NCBI GenBank assembly: GCA_910574965.1
Contig: CAJTDB010000001.1
Coordinates: 1 to 64,000 of the forward strand
Origin: Lachnospiraceae bacterium
GTDB lineage: Bacteria; Bacillota; Clostridia; Lachnospirales; Lachnospiraceae
DNA: 64,000 nt
Direction: 5' to 3'
Below are positions 47,358-56,070 of this stretch, piece by piece. Within the stretch, counting starts at the first letter, position 1. Every line of letters starts with the position of its first letter. The notes beneath the pieces are model-generated. The model was given only the letters and a program-made list of their open reading frames with translations. It was not told the DNA's origin and did not search any database. A program made the translations under genes and the position numbers.

Positions 47358-47987
47358 ATGAAATTTGAATGGAGAAAACACGAAAAAGCCCTGTATGGAG
47401 CAAAAAGTATACCTGCTTTGGCAGATATACCCGCACAAAATTTTATTATGATTCAGGGAAGCGGAAATCCTAACGATACGGATTTTTCAGATAAGGTAGG
47501 TGCTCTCTTTTCATTAGCGTATGCTATTAAAATGGGTTATAAATCCACTGCAACAAAAAATATTTTATCAAATGAAATCCACGATTTTACGGTTTATCCT
47601 TTAGAGGGTATCTGGAAACAGAAAAACGTTGATACGGAATCTGCTGCTGGCAAACTCATAAAAGAAAATTTGGAATATACCATTATGATACGTCAGCCGG
47701 ACTTTATTACGGCGGAAATGGTATGTGCTGCATTGGAAAAGGTAAAAATTAAAAAGCCAAACCGATTGTATAAAGATATTATTTTTGATACGATACATGA
47801 CGGAAAATGTGTTGAAATTCTGCATATTGGCTCATATGACAATGAACCATTTTCTTTTGAACAAATGGATAGACTTGCAAAAGAAAATGGTTTGCAACGG
47901 ATAACAGATTATCATAGAGAAATCTATTTGACTAATAGAACAAAAGAGGATAAGCTCAAAACAATTTTGAGGTATAAGGTAAATTAG
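47358..47987 (+). CDS. GyrI-like small-molecule-binding protein
   Basis: A 209-residue protein of the GyrI-like/SBMBL group (SMALL molecule-binding fold as in GyrI and the C-terminus of AraC/MerR-type drug sensors). It begins MKFEWRKHEKALYGA; the segment QNFIMIQGSGNPND (near 27) and GKCVEILHIGSYDNEP (near 150) are typical. It may bind or hydrolyse hydrophobic toxic compounds. AAGGAGGTG lies upstream. Control by the WYL regulator next door is inferred from the shared operator. Confidence 0.85.
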   Translation: MKFEWRKHEKALYGAKSIPALADIPAQNFIMIQGSGNPNDTDFSDKVGALFSLAYAIKMGYKSTATKNILSNEIHDFTVYPLEGIWKQKNVDTESAAGKLIKENLEYTIMIRQPDFITAEMVCAALEKVKIKKPNRLYKDIIFDTIHDGKCVEILHIGSYDNEPFSFEQMDRLAKENGLQRITDYHREIYLTNRTKEDKLKTILRYKVN

Positions 47988-48054
47988 TAAACAGTAAATC
48001 CGGTGAACCGAAAATCGTGGATGTCCCCTGTGCGGCTGACAGGATTTTATACAG

Positions 48055-48122
48055 CATTTCACGGCAACAGATAAACATTTCACAGCAATTAAATGGTTTT
48101 GGTATTTTTGGCAGGTTATAAT
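48055..48122 (+). promoter_or_regulatory. LytTR-type direct repeats and promoter
   Basis: CATTTCAC-G-GCAA (48055-48067) and CATTTCAC-A-GCAA (48076-48088) are direct repeats exactly 21 bases apart, the two-turn spacing of LytTR/AgrA-type sites. TATAAT (48117-48122) follows; the -35 region is poor, as expected of an activated promoter. The repeats stand upstream of a LytTR regulator gene, which suggests autoactivation. Confidence 0.65.
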
Positions 48123-48136
48123 AAAATGTTTTTTAT

Positions 48137-48169
48137 GGCAGCGGCAAAAGTCTTTCTTTTGCCGCTGCC
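48137..48169 (+). other. Perfect leader hairpin in the LytTR operon
   Basis: GGCAGCGGCAAAAG (48137-48150) pairs perfectly with CTTTTGCCGCTGCC (48156-48169) over a 5-base loop. It lies between the -10 and the ribosome binding site, so it would form at the 5' end of the mRNA. There is no T-run after the right arm, so mRNA protection or attenuation is more likely than termination. Confidence 0.6.
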
Positions 48170-48193
48170 GAATAATGGCAAGGAAGTGGCGCA

Positions 48194-48898
48194 TTGATCC
48201 GTATTGCAATCTGTGATGATGAAAAACACATGTCCAATCATATAAGGGCAATGACCTCTGATTTTTTCCGTAAAAAGAACAGGGAAATCAGCATTCGAAC
48301 ATTTTCAAGCGGCGAGGATCTGTTAAGTTATGATGGACAGATCGACATCCTGTTTCTGGATATTCAGATGAAGGGCATGGACGGCATAGAAACGGCAAGG
48401 AAACTCCGGGCTGATAAGTTCCGGGGCTTCCTGATCTTTATCACGGTACTGAAAGAGATGGTGTTTTTGTCTTTTGAGGTACAGGCTTACGATTATCTGG
48501 TCAAGCCGGTGGATGAAAAACAGTTTGGAAAGACCATGGAGCGCCTTTACACTTCCATGCAAAACATCGGTGAGGACAGCCTGCTGGTGCAAAAGGGGTA
48601 TGAGGGGCGCATCATCCGAGAGGATGAGATTGTTTTCTGCGAGGTCATAGACCGGAAAATATATCTGAACCTGGCCTCCGGTGAGGTTGTTGATTATTAT
48701 GAACGGATTGAAAATCTGGAAACGAAGCTAGGCAGTCATTTTTTCCGGTGTCACAGGAGTTATCTCATCAACCTGAAGTATTTAAAAGGATATAAAAACG
48801 GGACTGCATATATGGATAACGGCAAAGAAGTTCCCGTATCACGGCTGCGGAGTAAGGAGTTTTCAGGCGTTGTTCTGCAGTATATGAAGAATATGTAA
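48194..48898 (+). CDS. LytTR-family response regulator
   Basis: A 234-residue AgrA/VirR-type regulator: receiver (CDDEKHM near 8; phospho-Asp in FLDIQMKGMDG near 55; Lys in LVKPVDE near 105) and LytTR DNA-binding domain (about 132-232; FFRCHRSYLINLKYL, EVPVSRLRSKEF). The start is a TTG at 48194 with AGGAAGTGG 5 bases upstream; there is no better ATG. Its partner kinase starts 12 bases after the stop. Target sites are probably the repeats at 48055-48088. Confidence 0.88.
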   Translation: MIRIAICDDEKHMSNHIRAMTSDFFRKKNREISIRTFSSGEDLLSYDGQIDILFLDIQMKGMDGIETARKLRADKFRGFLIFITVLKEMVFLSFEVQAYDYLVKPVDEKQFGKTMERLYTSMQNIGEDSLLVQKGYEGRIIREDEIVFCEVIDRKIYLNLASGEVVDYYERIENLETKLGSHFFRCHRSYLINLKYLKGYKNGTAYMDNGKEVPVSRLRSKEFSGVVLQYMKNM

Positions 48899-48910
48899 GG
48901 GCTTTTACAT

Positions 48911-50320
48911 ATGGGGGCAGGTAACATGGCTGAGTATTTAGATTTTTTTAATGTATATACCATAGAATCCCTGACAGGATTCTATGGTATAAGTGCTATT
49001 ATGGGCGTGATTGAAACGTCTTTCCAGATTTATTTTCTGGCGAAAATTTTGAAAAAGAAAATGTGGCCTCCTTTTTATTTCCTGTTTGCAGCAGGTGCAG
49101 TGCTTGTGGGTGAGTTTATTCCAGGCGGCACGATTGTTGGTTTTGTGGTGATTGTCTTGTTGATTTCGATGTGTGGGACTTTTGCCTGCCATGCGTATTT
49201 TAAGGCTTCCCTTCTGTATGCGACTCTGACAACGGAAATCATGTTGCTTTGCAGCAGAGCCGTGAACTCACTGATGAGCATTCCATACCCATGGCTGCCT
49301 GCTTTTTTCCATGAGACAGGCAATATTGCTGCTATGCTGATCTGCGAGGCGATGTCTTTTTTGCTGAGTGGATTTTGCTATTATATTGTATACCGCTATT
49401 TTTCCATGGATGCCCTGTGCCCTGCGGATGCTCCTGATCCCACAATGGGAATGCAACAGATGTTTCTGATTTTTGTCCCAAGCCTGATGATATTTATTAT
49501 GAGCAACTATATCAATGTGATTGAATATGATTTCCAGTTTGAAATCCTGGCGGACAAAGGGCCTGCGAGACACTTTTTCAGTCATGGGCAGATGGCGGCA
49601 ATGTATTTTCTGGGACTTGCCAGCCTGTTCTGCATCCTGTTTTCCTATAAGAAACTGCAGCAGAGTTTTCGTCTAGGCACTGAAATTTCACTGCTGGAGC
49701 AGCAGGAACATTCCCTGAACCAGTATGTGGAGGAAGCGAAAACCCGTTACGATGAAACAAAGTCTTTCCGGCATGACATCAGAAACCACATCATAGTGGT
49801 AAAAAAGCTCCTGCAGAATGGGAAACTGGAGGAAGCCGTAACCTATATGGAGGATCTGGACGATATGGCGGAAAAAATGTCCTTCCCCTGCAGCACTAAC
49901 AACCCGGTCGTGGATATTCTGGTGGGGAACAAACTGGGAATTGCAAAAAGCATGGGGATAGATGTGGGCTGTTCCCTCCTTCTGCCATATCCTTGCGGCA
50001 TCAGAGATATTGATATCTGTATTGTCCTGTCAAATGCACTGGATAATGCAATCCATGCAGTAAAAAATCCGGGTGCCGGTATAGAAAAATATATCCGTGT
50101 GTCCGGGCGGATCCAGGGGGATTTCCTTATGATGGAAATTCAGAACAGCTTTCATGGGAAAGGCGCGTTCAAAAAAGGGACAGGTCTGTCAAATGTAAAA
50201 AAAGTGGCTGAAAAATATGGCGGTGCCATGAGTATAGAGACACAGGAAAATGTATTTGTCCTCCATGTGCTGCTGATTATTCCACAGCATCCAGAAAGCA
50301 GCACACAGCAAATGGATTAA
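48911..50320 (+). CDS. GHKL-type sensor histidine kinase (AgrC-like)
   Basis: A 469-residue kinase: six or seven membrane helices in residues 15-245, a short coiled coil, the DHp box FRHDIRNHIIVVKKLL (His near 287) and a GHKL ATPase domain (SNALDNAIHAV near 376; GTGLSNVKKVAEKYGG near 422). This is the peptide-sensing AgrC/ComD/VirS layout. No precursor peptide or AgrB gene is seen nearby. AAGGG precedes the ATG at 48911; an ATG at 48926 is possible. Confidence 0.87.
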   Translation: MGAGNMAEYLDFFNVYTIESLTGFYGISAIMGVIETSFQIYFLAKILKKKMWPPFYFLFAAGAVLVGEFIPGGTIVGFVVIVLLISMCGTFACHAYFKASLLYATLTTEIMLLCSRAVNSLMSIPYPWLPAFFHETGNIAAMLICEAMSFLLSGFCYYIVYRYFSMDALCPADAPDPTMGMQQMFLIFVPSLMIFIMSNYINVIEYDFQFEILADKGPARHFFSHGQMAAMYFLGLASLFCILFSYKKLQQSFRLGTEISLLEQQEHSLNQYVEEAKTRYDETKSFRHDIRNHIIVVKKLLQNGKLEEAVTYMEDLDDMAEKMSFPCSTNNPVVDILVGNKLGIAKSMGIDVGCSLLLPYPCGIRDIDICIVLSNALDNAIHAVKNPGAGIEKYIRVSGRIQGDFLMMEIQNSFHGKGAFKKGTGLSNVKKVAEKYGGAMSIETQENVFVLHVLLIIPQHPESSTQQMD

Positions 50321-50394
50321 AATGTTATTTTCTACAGCCGAAAAAAGAAAAAGGAAGCTGTCTGCGGCGGGGGAGCGGCTGCTCTCCGTTCTGC

Positions 50395-50790
50395 TTGCCT
50401 GGCTTCCCACTTACCTACTGCTACAGTAATTACACGGACGAGGCCGGAAACGAGGTAAATCTTACTGGCCTGGCATCCATCGCCCATGAAAAGGAACGAC
50501 AGGCGGATGCGGCCGGAATGGTTCCTGCGATTATGGAAATTGACCCAGAGCAGATTGACGATTACTATTCCGTCTGTGAGAGCCGGATTGTCTCCCTGAT
50601 GCAGATGGAATAGCCGGGCAGTCCTGAGGCACAAAGCAAAGCCGTAGAAATGTACCGGAATACCGGGAAGCCGTCTGAGGTTTATCCGGGCATGAATTCC
50701 ACCGTCCTGGACTATCAGAACATCATGGGTTTTCTGGTGGCAGACAGCCTGTTCGGGCGGGAATGCACCCGGACATTTTACATCATTTAG
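50395..50790 (+). pseudogene. Mobile-element-type gene remnant with in-frame TAG
   Basis: The frame reads CYSNYTDEAGNEVNLTGLA to a TAG at 50611 and then continues in the same frame for 58 codons (PGSPEAQSKAVEMY... ACTRTFYII-like end) to a TAG at 50788. The composition and Asp/Glu-rich style resemble accessory proteins of conjugative elements, but I cannot name the family. There is no ribosome binding site. It separates the two-component genes from the ABC genes. The rest of 50321-50924 holds nothing clear. Confidence 0.5.
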
Positions 50791-50924
50791 AAAACCGTTT
50801 GCGGCAAACAGGTTGTTCCAGTGTTTTGGGAATGCATAGAATGCCTGCTGAAAGAAGCATATGTATGGAGACAGCGGCAGAATACATAGAGAAAACAGAG
50901 AGATGATGAAGGAGGTAAAAAATA

Positions 50925-51101
50925 ATGCGTCATATTTATATTCGGGGAAGTCTGGGCCTAATCTGGCTGGTTGCAGTCATTGTATGCGGAATATCCGGCA
51001 ACTTCCCAATGATGGGGCTTTATCTGGTATTGGCAGGTGTATTCCTGTATTCCGCATATGCGGCATGGAAAAAAGAGAAGGGCGGCAAAGGAGGGAGGTA
51101 A
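50925..51101 (+). CDS. 58-residue membrane protein
   Basis: A short ORF with a strong AAGGAGG 9 bases before its ATG. It encodes two hydrophobic helices (about 9-22 and 28-46; GLIWLVAVIVCGI, GLYLVLAGVFLYSAY) and a basic tail (KKEKGGKGGR). The stop lies within the ribosome binding region of the ABC ATPase gene at 51103, one base away, so the two are tightly coupled. It may be an accessory subunit of the transporter. Confidence 0.75.
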   Translation: MRHIYIRGSLGLIWLVAVIVCGISGNFPMMGLYLVLAGVFLYSAYAAWKKEKGGKGGR

Positions 51102-51102
51102 G

Positions 51103-51810
51103 ATGGGAGAAACGCTTCTGACTGTTCAAAACTTAAGTGCGTGGTACAGTGAAGAGAAAATGATACTTTCGGGTTTTTCTTTTTCGCTGGCGGAGCATGA
51201 AGTGGCAGGCCTGATCGGGCTGAACGGAGCCGGGAAAACCACATTTCTGAAGGTGCTTTCCGGATTGCTCCCTACGTTCCGTTCAGATGGTATCTGCTTT
51301 CGTGGCGCTCCAGTGGATTTTCGGGAACAGAATTTTAAGCTCTGCCGCTATACGGTGTTTGCCGAGGACAATTCTTTTTCGTATTTTACGTTCCGGGAAT
51401 ATCTGGCCTATGTATGCGCCGCCTATGGGAAGGGTGTGCCGGATGTGTCGGAGCTGGTACATGGTTTCCATTTTGAAGCGTATACAGATACCCTGTTACG
51501 GGAGCTGTCAACCGGGAACCGGAAAAAGACATTTCTGATCACGGCTTTTGCACTGAAACCCAGACTGCTTCTCCTGGACGAGCCGGTCAATGGCCTGGAT
51601 TTTCAGAGTACGGAGTATCTGTACCAGCAGATTTTGGACTATAAAGAGTATGGGACTGTGCTGTTTTCCTCCCATATCCTGGAGAGCATCACGCTGACCT
51701 CAGACCGGGTATATGTCCTGGAGGACGGTAAGATCCGGCAGACATTTGAGCGCGGGCAGATCAACGCCGCGGATATCCGGGAGGCGCTGCATGATGAATA
51801 TGACAGGTAA
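51103..51810 (+). CDS. ABC transporter ATPase
   Basis: A 235-residue ABC ATPase of the type that serves ABC-2/lantibiotic-immunity-like permeases. Walker A is GLNGAGKTT (near 38); Walker B is LLLLDEPVNGLD (near 157). The signature reads LSTGNRKK instead of LSGGQ, a common variant in this subgroup. GGGAGG precedes the ATG at 51103. The gene overlaps the permease that follows by 20 bases. Confidence 0.9.
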   Translation: MGETLLTVQNLSAWYSEEKMILSGFSFSLAEHEVAGLIGLNGAGKTTFLKVLSGLLPTFRSDGICFRGAPVDFREQNFKLCRYTVFAEDNSFSYFTFREYLAYVCAAYGKGVPDVSELVHGFHFEAYTDTLLRELSTGNRKKTFLITAFALKPRLLLLDEPVNGLDFQSTEYLYQQILDYKEYGTVLFSSHILESITLTSDRVYVLEDGKIRQTFERGQINAADIREALHDEYDR

Positions 51811-53068
51811 AGCCTTTGCCAAAAAACTGTTTGGGGCAAAATATGAACGGCTCGCCCGGACGCTCTTGCTTGATGTGATCATATTTTGGGGGCTGTATAT
51901 CGCAGGTTTTCAGGTGCAGGTTGCAGCCTCTGTACGGATCCTGATGATAAGTGCCTTTACTGCAGGCGTGATGTGGCAGGCGCTTTCTTCCAGAGATAAC
52001 GCTGTGGAGCTTCAACATATGCTGATGCTGCCGCAGCATGGCCGGAAATTTGTATTTTCCTATATAGCTGCGCTGGGAGCCTACACGGTCCTGACAAAGA
52101 CAGGGCTGCTTCTGGCGGTTCTGCTGGCTGTTTCTGCATGGAAGCCGATCGAGATGGTAGGAATGGCCATCTGTATGCTTCATGCGGTCCTTATGGCTGC
52201 CGCAGTCTATTCCCTGAAAAAATATTGGTATGCGGGCGGCATCTGGGCCGCTGCCATAGTGTCCGCCATTCTGTTTTTTGGAAACAGACCATGGTTTGGA
52301 TTGTTGCTGCTTACGAATGGCTTATTCGCTATTCTAATTTTGCGGAAGGCAGAGGTCTATGCTTTTTATCAGGGGGAGAATGAGAAAAGCCGAGCTATTA
52401 AGCAGCGGAAGAAGGGATCCTTATGGCGGTACTTTTTCCGGTATCTGAGCTGCCACAGGAATTATCTGGTCAATACTGCTGTGATGTGGTGTGTAGCTCT
52501 TGTAATGCCATATTTCTTAAGAGAAATGGCCGGGCTGTCTGCTGCCCCGGTGGGGTTTGCGATTCTATCCTTAAATACCCCTATTTGTATCCTGCTGTCC
52601 TGTGACTGTGACCTGGAGCAGGCAGTCCGTTTCCTGCCCGGACAGAAACAGCGCTTTTGCATCCCATACTGCTTGTTTATCTTTTCTTGTAATATGGCTG
52701 CAGATGCGATATTCCTCTTAATCTGGCAGATACAAAACGGCAGTGTCACTGTCTTAATGATTGCCGGGGCTGTTTCCTTTGCCCTGCAGAGTGCGGTGCT
52801 GTCCGTGCTGCTGGAATGGTTTTATCCCATCCGTGGCTGGAAGATTGAAAGCGACCTGTGGCATCATCCCCGGAAATATGTGGTTCCGGTGGTGATGCTG
52901 CTGCTTGCGGGGGGAGTCTTAGCCTGGCCGGTGTTACTGTATGCCTTGCCGGTGCTGCTGGCTGCGGAAATTATAATTTTGCTTTTTATATGCCGGAGGC
53001 ATTGGCAGCCCGCCCGGACACAAATGCGGCAGCCGCATTTACGAAAGGTAAAACGGACTCTGACCTGA
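51791..53068 (+). CDS. ABC transporter permease-like membrane protein
   Basis: A 425-residue polytopic membrane protein with about ten to twelve hydrophobic helices and no soluble domain. It is encoded directly with an ABC ATPase and so is the membrane half of that transporter. The family is not recognised. GGGAGG lies before the ATG at 51791. Together with the LytTR/GHKL pair it resembles peptide-sensing loci that export or resist a peptide. The substrate is unknown. Confidence 0.78.
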   Translation: MMNMTGKAFAKKLFGAKYERLARTLLLDVIIFWGLYIAGFQVQVAASVRILMISAFTAGVMWQALSSRDNAVELQHMLMLPQHGRKFVFSYIAALGAYTVLTKTGLLLAVLLAVSAWKPIEMVGMAICMLHAVLMAAAVYSLKKYWYAGGIWAAAIVSAILFFGNRPWFGLLLLTNGLFAILILRKAEVYAFYQGENEKSRAIKQRKKGSLWRYFFRYLSCHRNYLVNTAVMWCVALVMPYFLREMAGLSAAPVGFAILSLNTPICILLSCDCDLEQAVRFLPGQKQRFCIPYCLFIFSCNMAADAIFLLIWQIQNGSVTVLMIAGAVSFALQSAVLSVLLEWFYPIRGWKIESDLWHHPRKYVVPVVMLLLAGGVLAWPVLLYALPVLLAAEIIILLFICRRHWQPARTQMRQPHLRKVKRTLT

Positions 53069-53223
53069 AGGCCGGTCCTTATGGAAGCGGGCTGCTGTGA
53101 AAATACGGATCCCAGAATGGTTCCGGCTGTCGCCGCTTACCAGAAGCGCTCCGCTGTTATGCTCGGCGGTATGCTTTTTGGAGTTTTTTGACAGTCTGAA
53201 TTTATATCCAGAGACAAAGAAAG

Positions 53224-53409
53224 GTGCTTGCAAAGGCGGATGGCGTGATTACTCGGTTTCTGGATGGAGATACGGGCCAGAGGATCGACAGAGAGGAGAC
53301 CGGGGACTGGTACAGTATGTTCCGCAGGATCAATGAGCTTGCCGCCATCCTCTCTGCCCAGGCAGCGCATGAAAAACAGACACGTATGGTTAGACTTGTT
53401 ATAGTATAA
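53224..53409 (+). pseudogene. Short remnant frame in the 53.1-53.5 kb gap
   Basis: A 61-codon frame (start TTG; ADGVITRFLDGDTGQRI..., ending MVRLVIV) that looks like a piece of a larger helical protein from a mobile element. It has no clear ribosome binding site. The 53069-53223 stretch before it is non-coding with several stop codons in each frame. Confidence 0.35.
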
Positions 53410-53435
53410 CTAAAACAGCTTAAATATTGTTTATA

Positions 53436-53450
53436 TGTGACAATGTCACA
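53436..53450. promoter_or_regulatory. Perfect palindrome upstream of the rhodanese gene
   Basis: TGTGAC-AAT-GTCACA is a perfect 15-base palindrome, close to Crp/Fnr-type sites but with one base less between half-sites. TATACT (53472-53477) lies downstream as a -10. It could be an operator for a redox- or sulfide-sensing regulator. Confidence 0.45.
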
Positions 53451-53511
53451 GAACCCAACCCGTTTCTTGGTTATACTAAGAGTACCAAAGAGAACAGGAA
53501 GGTACAGACAT

Positions 53512-53832
53512 ATGGGATTTTTCAATTTTATAAAAGGGCCCGACATCAACCAGGGCATTCAGGACTGTCAGCAGACATCCGGCGCTGTTCTTCTGGACGT
53601 GCGCACGCCCCAAGAGTATGCCGGGGGGCATATTCCCGGCAGCAAAAGCATCCCGCTTGCGTCTCTTACTCACGCAGGCGCCGTCACTTTTCAGAAAGAC
53701 ACTCCGCTTTTCGTATACTGTTATTCCGGGGGCAGAAGCCGTCAGGCTGCAGATATACTGAAAAGCATGGGATATACGAATGTAAAGAATCTGGGAGGCA
53801 TTGCTTCCTATACAGGAGAGGTGGAAAAATAA
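53512..53832 (+). CDS. Rhodanese-like single-domain protein
   Basis: A 106-residue rhodanese. The entry motif is LLDVRTPQEY (near 26) and the catalytic loop is CYSGGRSRQA (Cys near 71). It transfers sulfane sulfur in the cytosol. The ATG at 53512 has GGAAGG upstream; longer in-frame starts do not. The stop lies 1 base before the next start codon, so the gene forms an operon with the CoA-disulfide reductase that itself ends in a rhodanese domain. Confidence 0.87.
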   Translation: MGFFNFIKGPDINQGIQDCQQTSGAVLLDVRTPQEYAGGHIPGSKSIPLASLTHAGAVTFQKDTPLFVYCYSGGRSRQAADILKSMGYTNVKNLGGIASYTGEVEK

Positions 53833-53833
53833 T

Positions 53834-55528
53834 ATGAAAATTGTGATTGTAGGCGGTGTGGCCGGCGGAGCCACCGCAGCTGCAAGAATCCGCCGACTGG
53901 ACGAACAGGCAGAGATCATCGTTTTTGAGCGCTCCGGATTTGTCTCCTACGCAAACTGCGGACTACCTTATTATATTGGAGAGGTCATCACCCATAAGAA
54001 CCATCTGACTCTCCAGACTCCGGAAAGCTTTTTCTCCAGATTCCAGGTGACCATGAAGGTGCATCATGAAGTCACTGCCATTCATCCTGCGAAGAATACG
54101 GTTTCGGTGAAAAATCTGGAAACCGGCGAGGAATTTGAGGAAAGCTATGACAAGCTGCTTTTGTCTCCCGGAGCAAAACCGACACAGCCTTCGATCTCCG
54201 GCACGGATATTGATAACCTCTTTACCCTCCGGACCGTGGAAGATACGCTGCGCATCAAAGAATACATTGATCAGAACCATCCAAAGTCTGCCGTGCTGGC
54301 AGGCGGCGGTTTCATCGGACTGGAACTGGCCGAGAATCTCCGGGAGCTGGGCATGGAGGTCACCATCGTGCAGCGTCCCAGGCAGCTGATGAATCCCTTT
54401 GATCCGGAAATGGCAGCCTTTATTCACAATGAAATGCGAAGACATGGTATAAAGCTGGCCCTTGGCCATACGGTGGAAGGCTTTGAGCAGGACAAAACTG
54501 GTGTTCGGATACTGCTGAAAGGGGAAGAACCGCTCTGTGCAGATTTGGTCGTACTGGCCATCGGCGTCACACCGGATACCGGACTTGCCAGAGAAGCCGG
54601 ACTGAAGCTGGGCATCAAAGGCAGCATCCTGGTCAATGACCGGATGGAAACATCCATACCGAATATCTATGCTGTGGGAGATGCTGTGCAGGTCCGTCAC
54701 TCGGTCACCGGTCAGGATGCGCTGATCTCCCTTGCCGGTCCCGCCAACCGACAGGGCCGGATCGCGGCGGATAATCTGTGCGGCGGGGACAGCCGGTATC
54801 CTGGTTCTCAGGGAAGCTCCGTCATCAAAGTCTTTGACATGACCGCCGCCGTTACCGGCATCAATGAGACCAATGCCAAAAAAGCCGGACTGGATGTTGA
54901 CAAGGTGATTCTCTCTCCTATGAATCACGCCGGCTATTATCCGGGCGGAAAGCTTATGACGATGAAAGTAGTGTTTGAAAAAGAAACCTTCCGTCTGCTG
55001 GGCGCTCAGATCGTCGGATATGACGGCGTAGACAAGCGGATTGATGTACTTGCCACAGCGATCCATGCCGGAATGAAGGCCCCGGAACTCAAAGAACTGG
55101 ACCTGGCCTATGCTCCGCCCTATTCCTCTGCCAAGGACCCGGTAAATATGGCCGGATTTATGATCGAAAATATAGCGGACGGTCTGCTGAAGCAGTTCCA
55201 TCTGGAAGAGATGAAAGAACTTTCTGCAAGGGAAGATGTCACGCTTCTGGATGTACGCACGAAGAAAGAGTATGAACACGAACATGCGGATGGTTTTATC
55301 AACATTCCGGTGGACGATCTCCGGGAACGGCTCCATGAACTCAAGCCGGATCAGCCGGTCTATGTCATGTGCCAGAGCGGGCTGCGCAGCTATATCGCCG
55401 TGCGGATCCTTACCGGAAACGGATACGACGCCCGGAACTTCTCCGGCGGCTACCGGTTCTATGACGCTGTGGAAAATGACCGGACTTTGACCAAATCCGC
55501 AACGGCCTGTGGGATGGATCAGGCCTGA
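53834..55528 (+). CDS. CoA-disulfide reductase with C-terminal rhodanese domain
   Basis: A 564-residue flavoprotein of the CoADR-RHD type, which reduces CoA-disulfide or persulfides and polysulfides with NAD(P)H. The FAD loop is VGGVAGGATAAARIRR (near 5), the active Cys lies in SYANCGLPYY (Cys43), the NAD(P)H motif is LAGGGFIGLELAENL (near 156) and AVGDAV is near 286. The rhodanese domain (about 460-555) has CQSGLRS as its loop. With the single rhodanese it points to sulfide or persulfide handling. The gene follows by 1 base. Confidence 0.92.
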   Translation: MKIVIVGGVAGGATAAARIRRLDEQAEIIVFERSGFVSYANCGLPYYIGEVITHKNHLTLQTPESFFSRFQVTMKVHHEVTAIHPAKNTVSVKNLETGEEFEESYDKLLLSPGAKPTQPSISGTDIDNLFTLRTVEDTLRIKEYIDQNHPKSAVLAGGGFIGLELAENLRELGMEVTIVQRPRQLMNPFDPEMAAFIHNEMRRHGIKLALGHTVEGFEQDKTGVRILLKGEEPLCADLVVLAIGVTPDTGLAREAGLKLGIKGSILVNDRMETSIPNIYAVGDAVQVRHSVTGQDALISLAGPANRQGRIAADNLCGGDSRYPGSQGSSVIKVFDMTAAVTGINETNAKKAGLDVDKVILSPMNHAGYYPGGKLMTMKVVFEKETFRLLGAQIVGYDGVDKRIDVLATAIHAGMKAPELKELDLAYAPPYSSAKDPVNMAGFMIENIADGLLKQFHLEEMKELSAREDVTLLDVRTKKEYEHEHADGFINIPVDDLRERLHELKPDQPVYVMCQSGLRSYIAVRILTGNGYDARNFSGGYRFYDAVENDRTLTKSATACGMDQA

Positions 55529-55785
55529 AGCAGCTGATTTGTGATATTCAGAAAAACTATCGCCTGCCCTGGAAAGCGAGGACTGTTGGTGAGATGATTG
55601 CTGTGGCCCGGCAGGAGTCCGGCGCCCGGAAGATGGAAGGGCATGACATTATGGCGCTGGAACGCTTTGACCCGGAAGTGAAGCATATGATTATATTTGA
55701 TGTGCTTTCAAGAGAATCCGGCATTACGGTCCGACTGCAAAAAAAACTGATTGAATGGGGAATTATTTATGAATTTATATCATGA
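55529..55785 (+). pseudogene. C-terminal remnant of an accessory-element gene
   Basis: A frame that is open from before 55522 reads KQLICDIQKNYRLPWKA, then an ATG at 55594 and MEGHDIMALERFDPEVKHM, to a stop at 55785. The charged style recalls C-terminal parts of conjugative-element proteins, but the family is not known to me. It begins exactly where the CoADR gene ends, without a start signal, so it is a severed 3' end. It could mark an insertion boundary of the sulfur cargo. Confidence 0.4.
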
Positions 55786-55880
55786 CCGCAAGGCATTCAA
55801 CAGGGCATGATTATATGTCCTGCTCTCTATTTGTTCCATAAAAGCGAACGACACTCTTCCAAAATGGGAGAAAAATATGC

Positions 55881-55913
55881 TGCAGCTATAGGGAGACTTG
55901 TAGCTGCATTTTT
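55881..55913 (+). terminator. Intrinsic terminator
   Basis: TGCAGCTA (55881-55888) pairs with TAGCTGCA (55901-55908), followed by TTTTT. The 55786-56070 stretch around it holds no gene. Confidence 0.7.
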
Positions 55914-56070
55914 ATTATTCATTTTAGGAATATCTTTATATATTTTACTATCTATATAGTTTGATATTCTTGATAAAAAGCGGTCTCTTTAGTATAATAA
56001 AACCGTGACAGAAGGCAAAGATTTAATCAAATATATGTTTTCTAAATCATGTAGAAAGGTGGTGTCTGTT

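Noticed and set aside
50861-51121. 86-codon frame over the start of the ABC ATPase gene
   Set aside because: It overlaps in another frame the 58-residue membrane protein with a strong ribosome binding site at 50925 and has no coding character.
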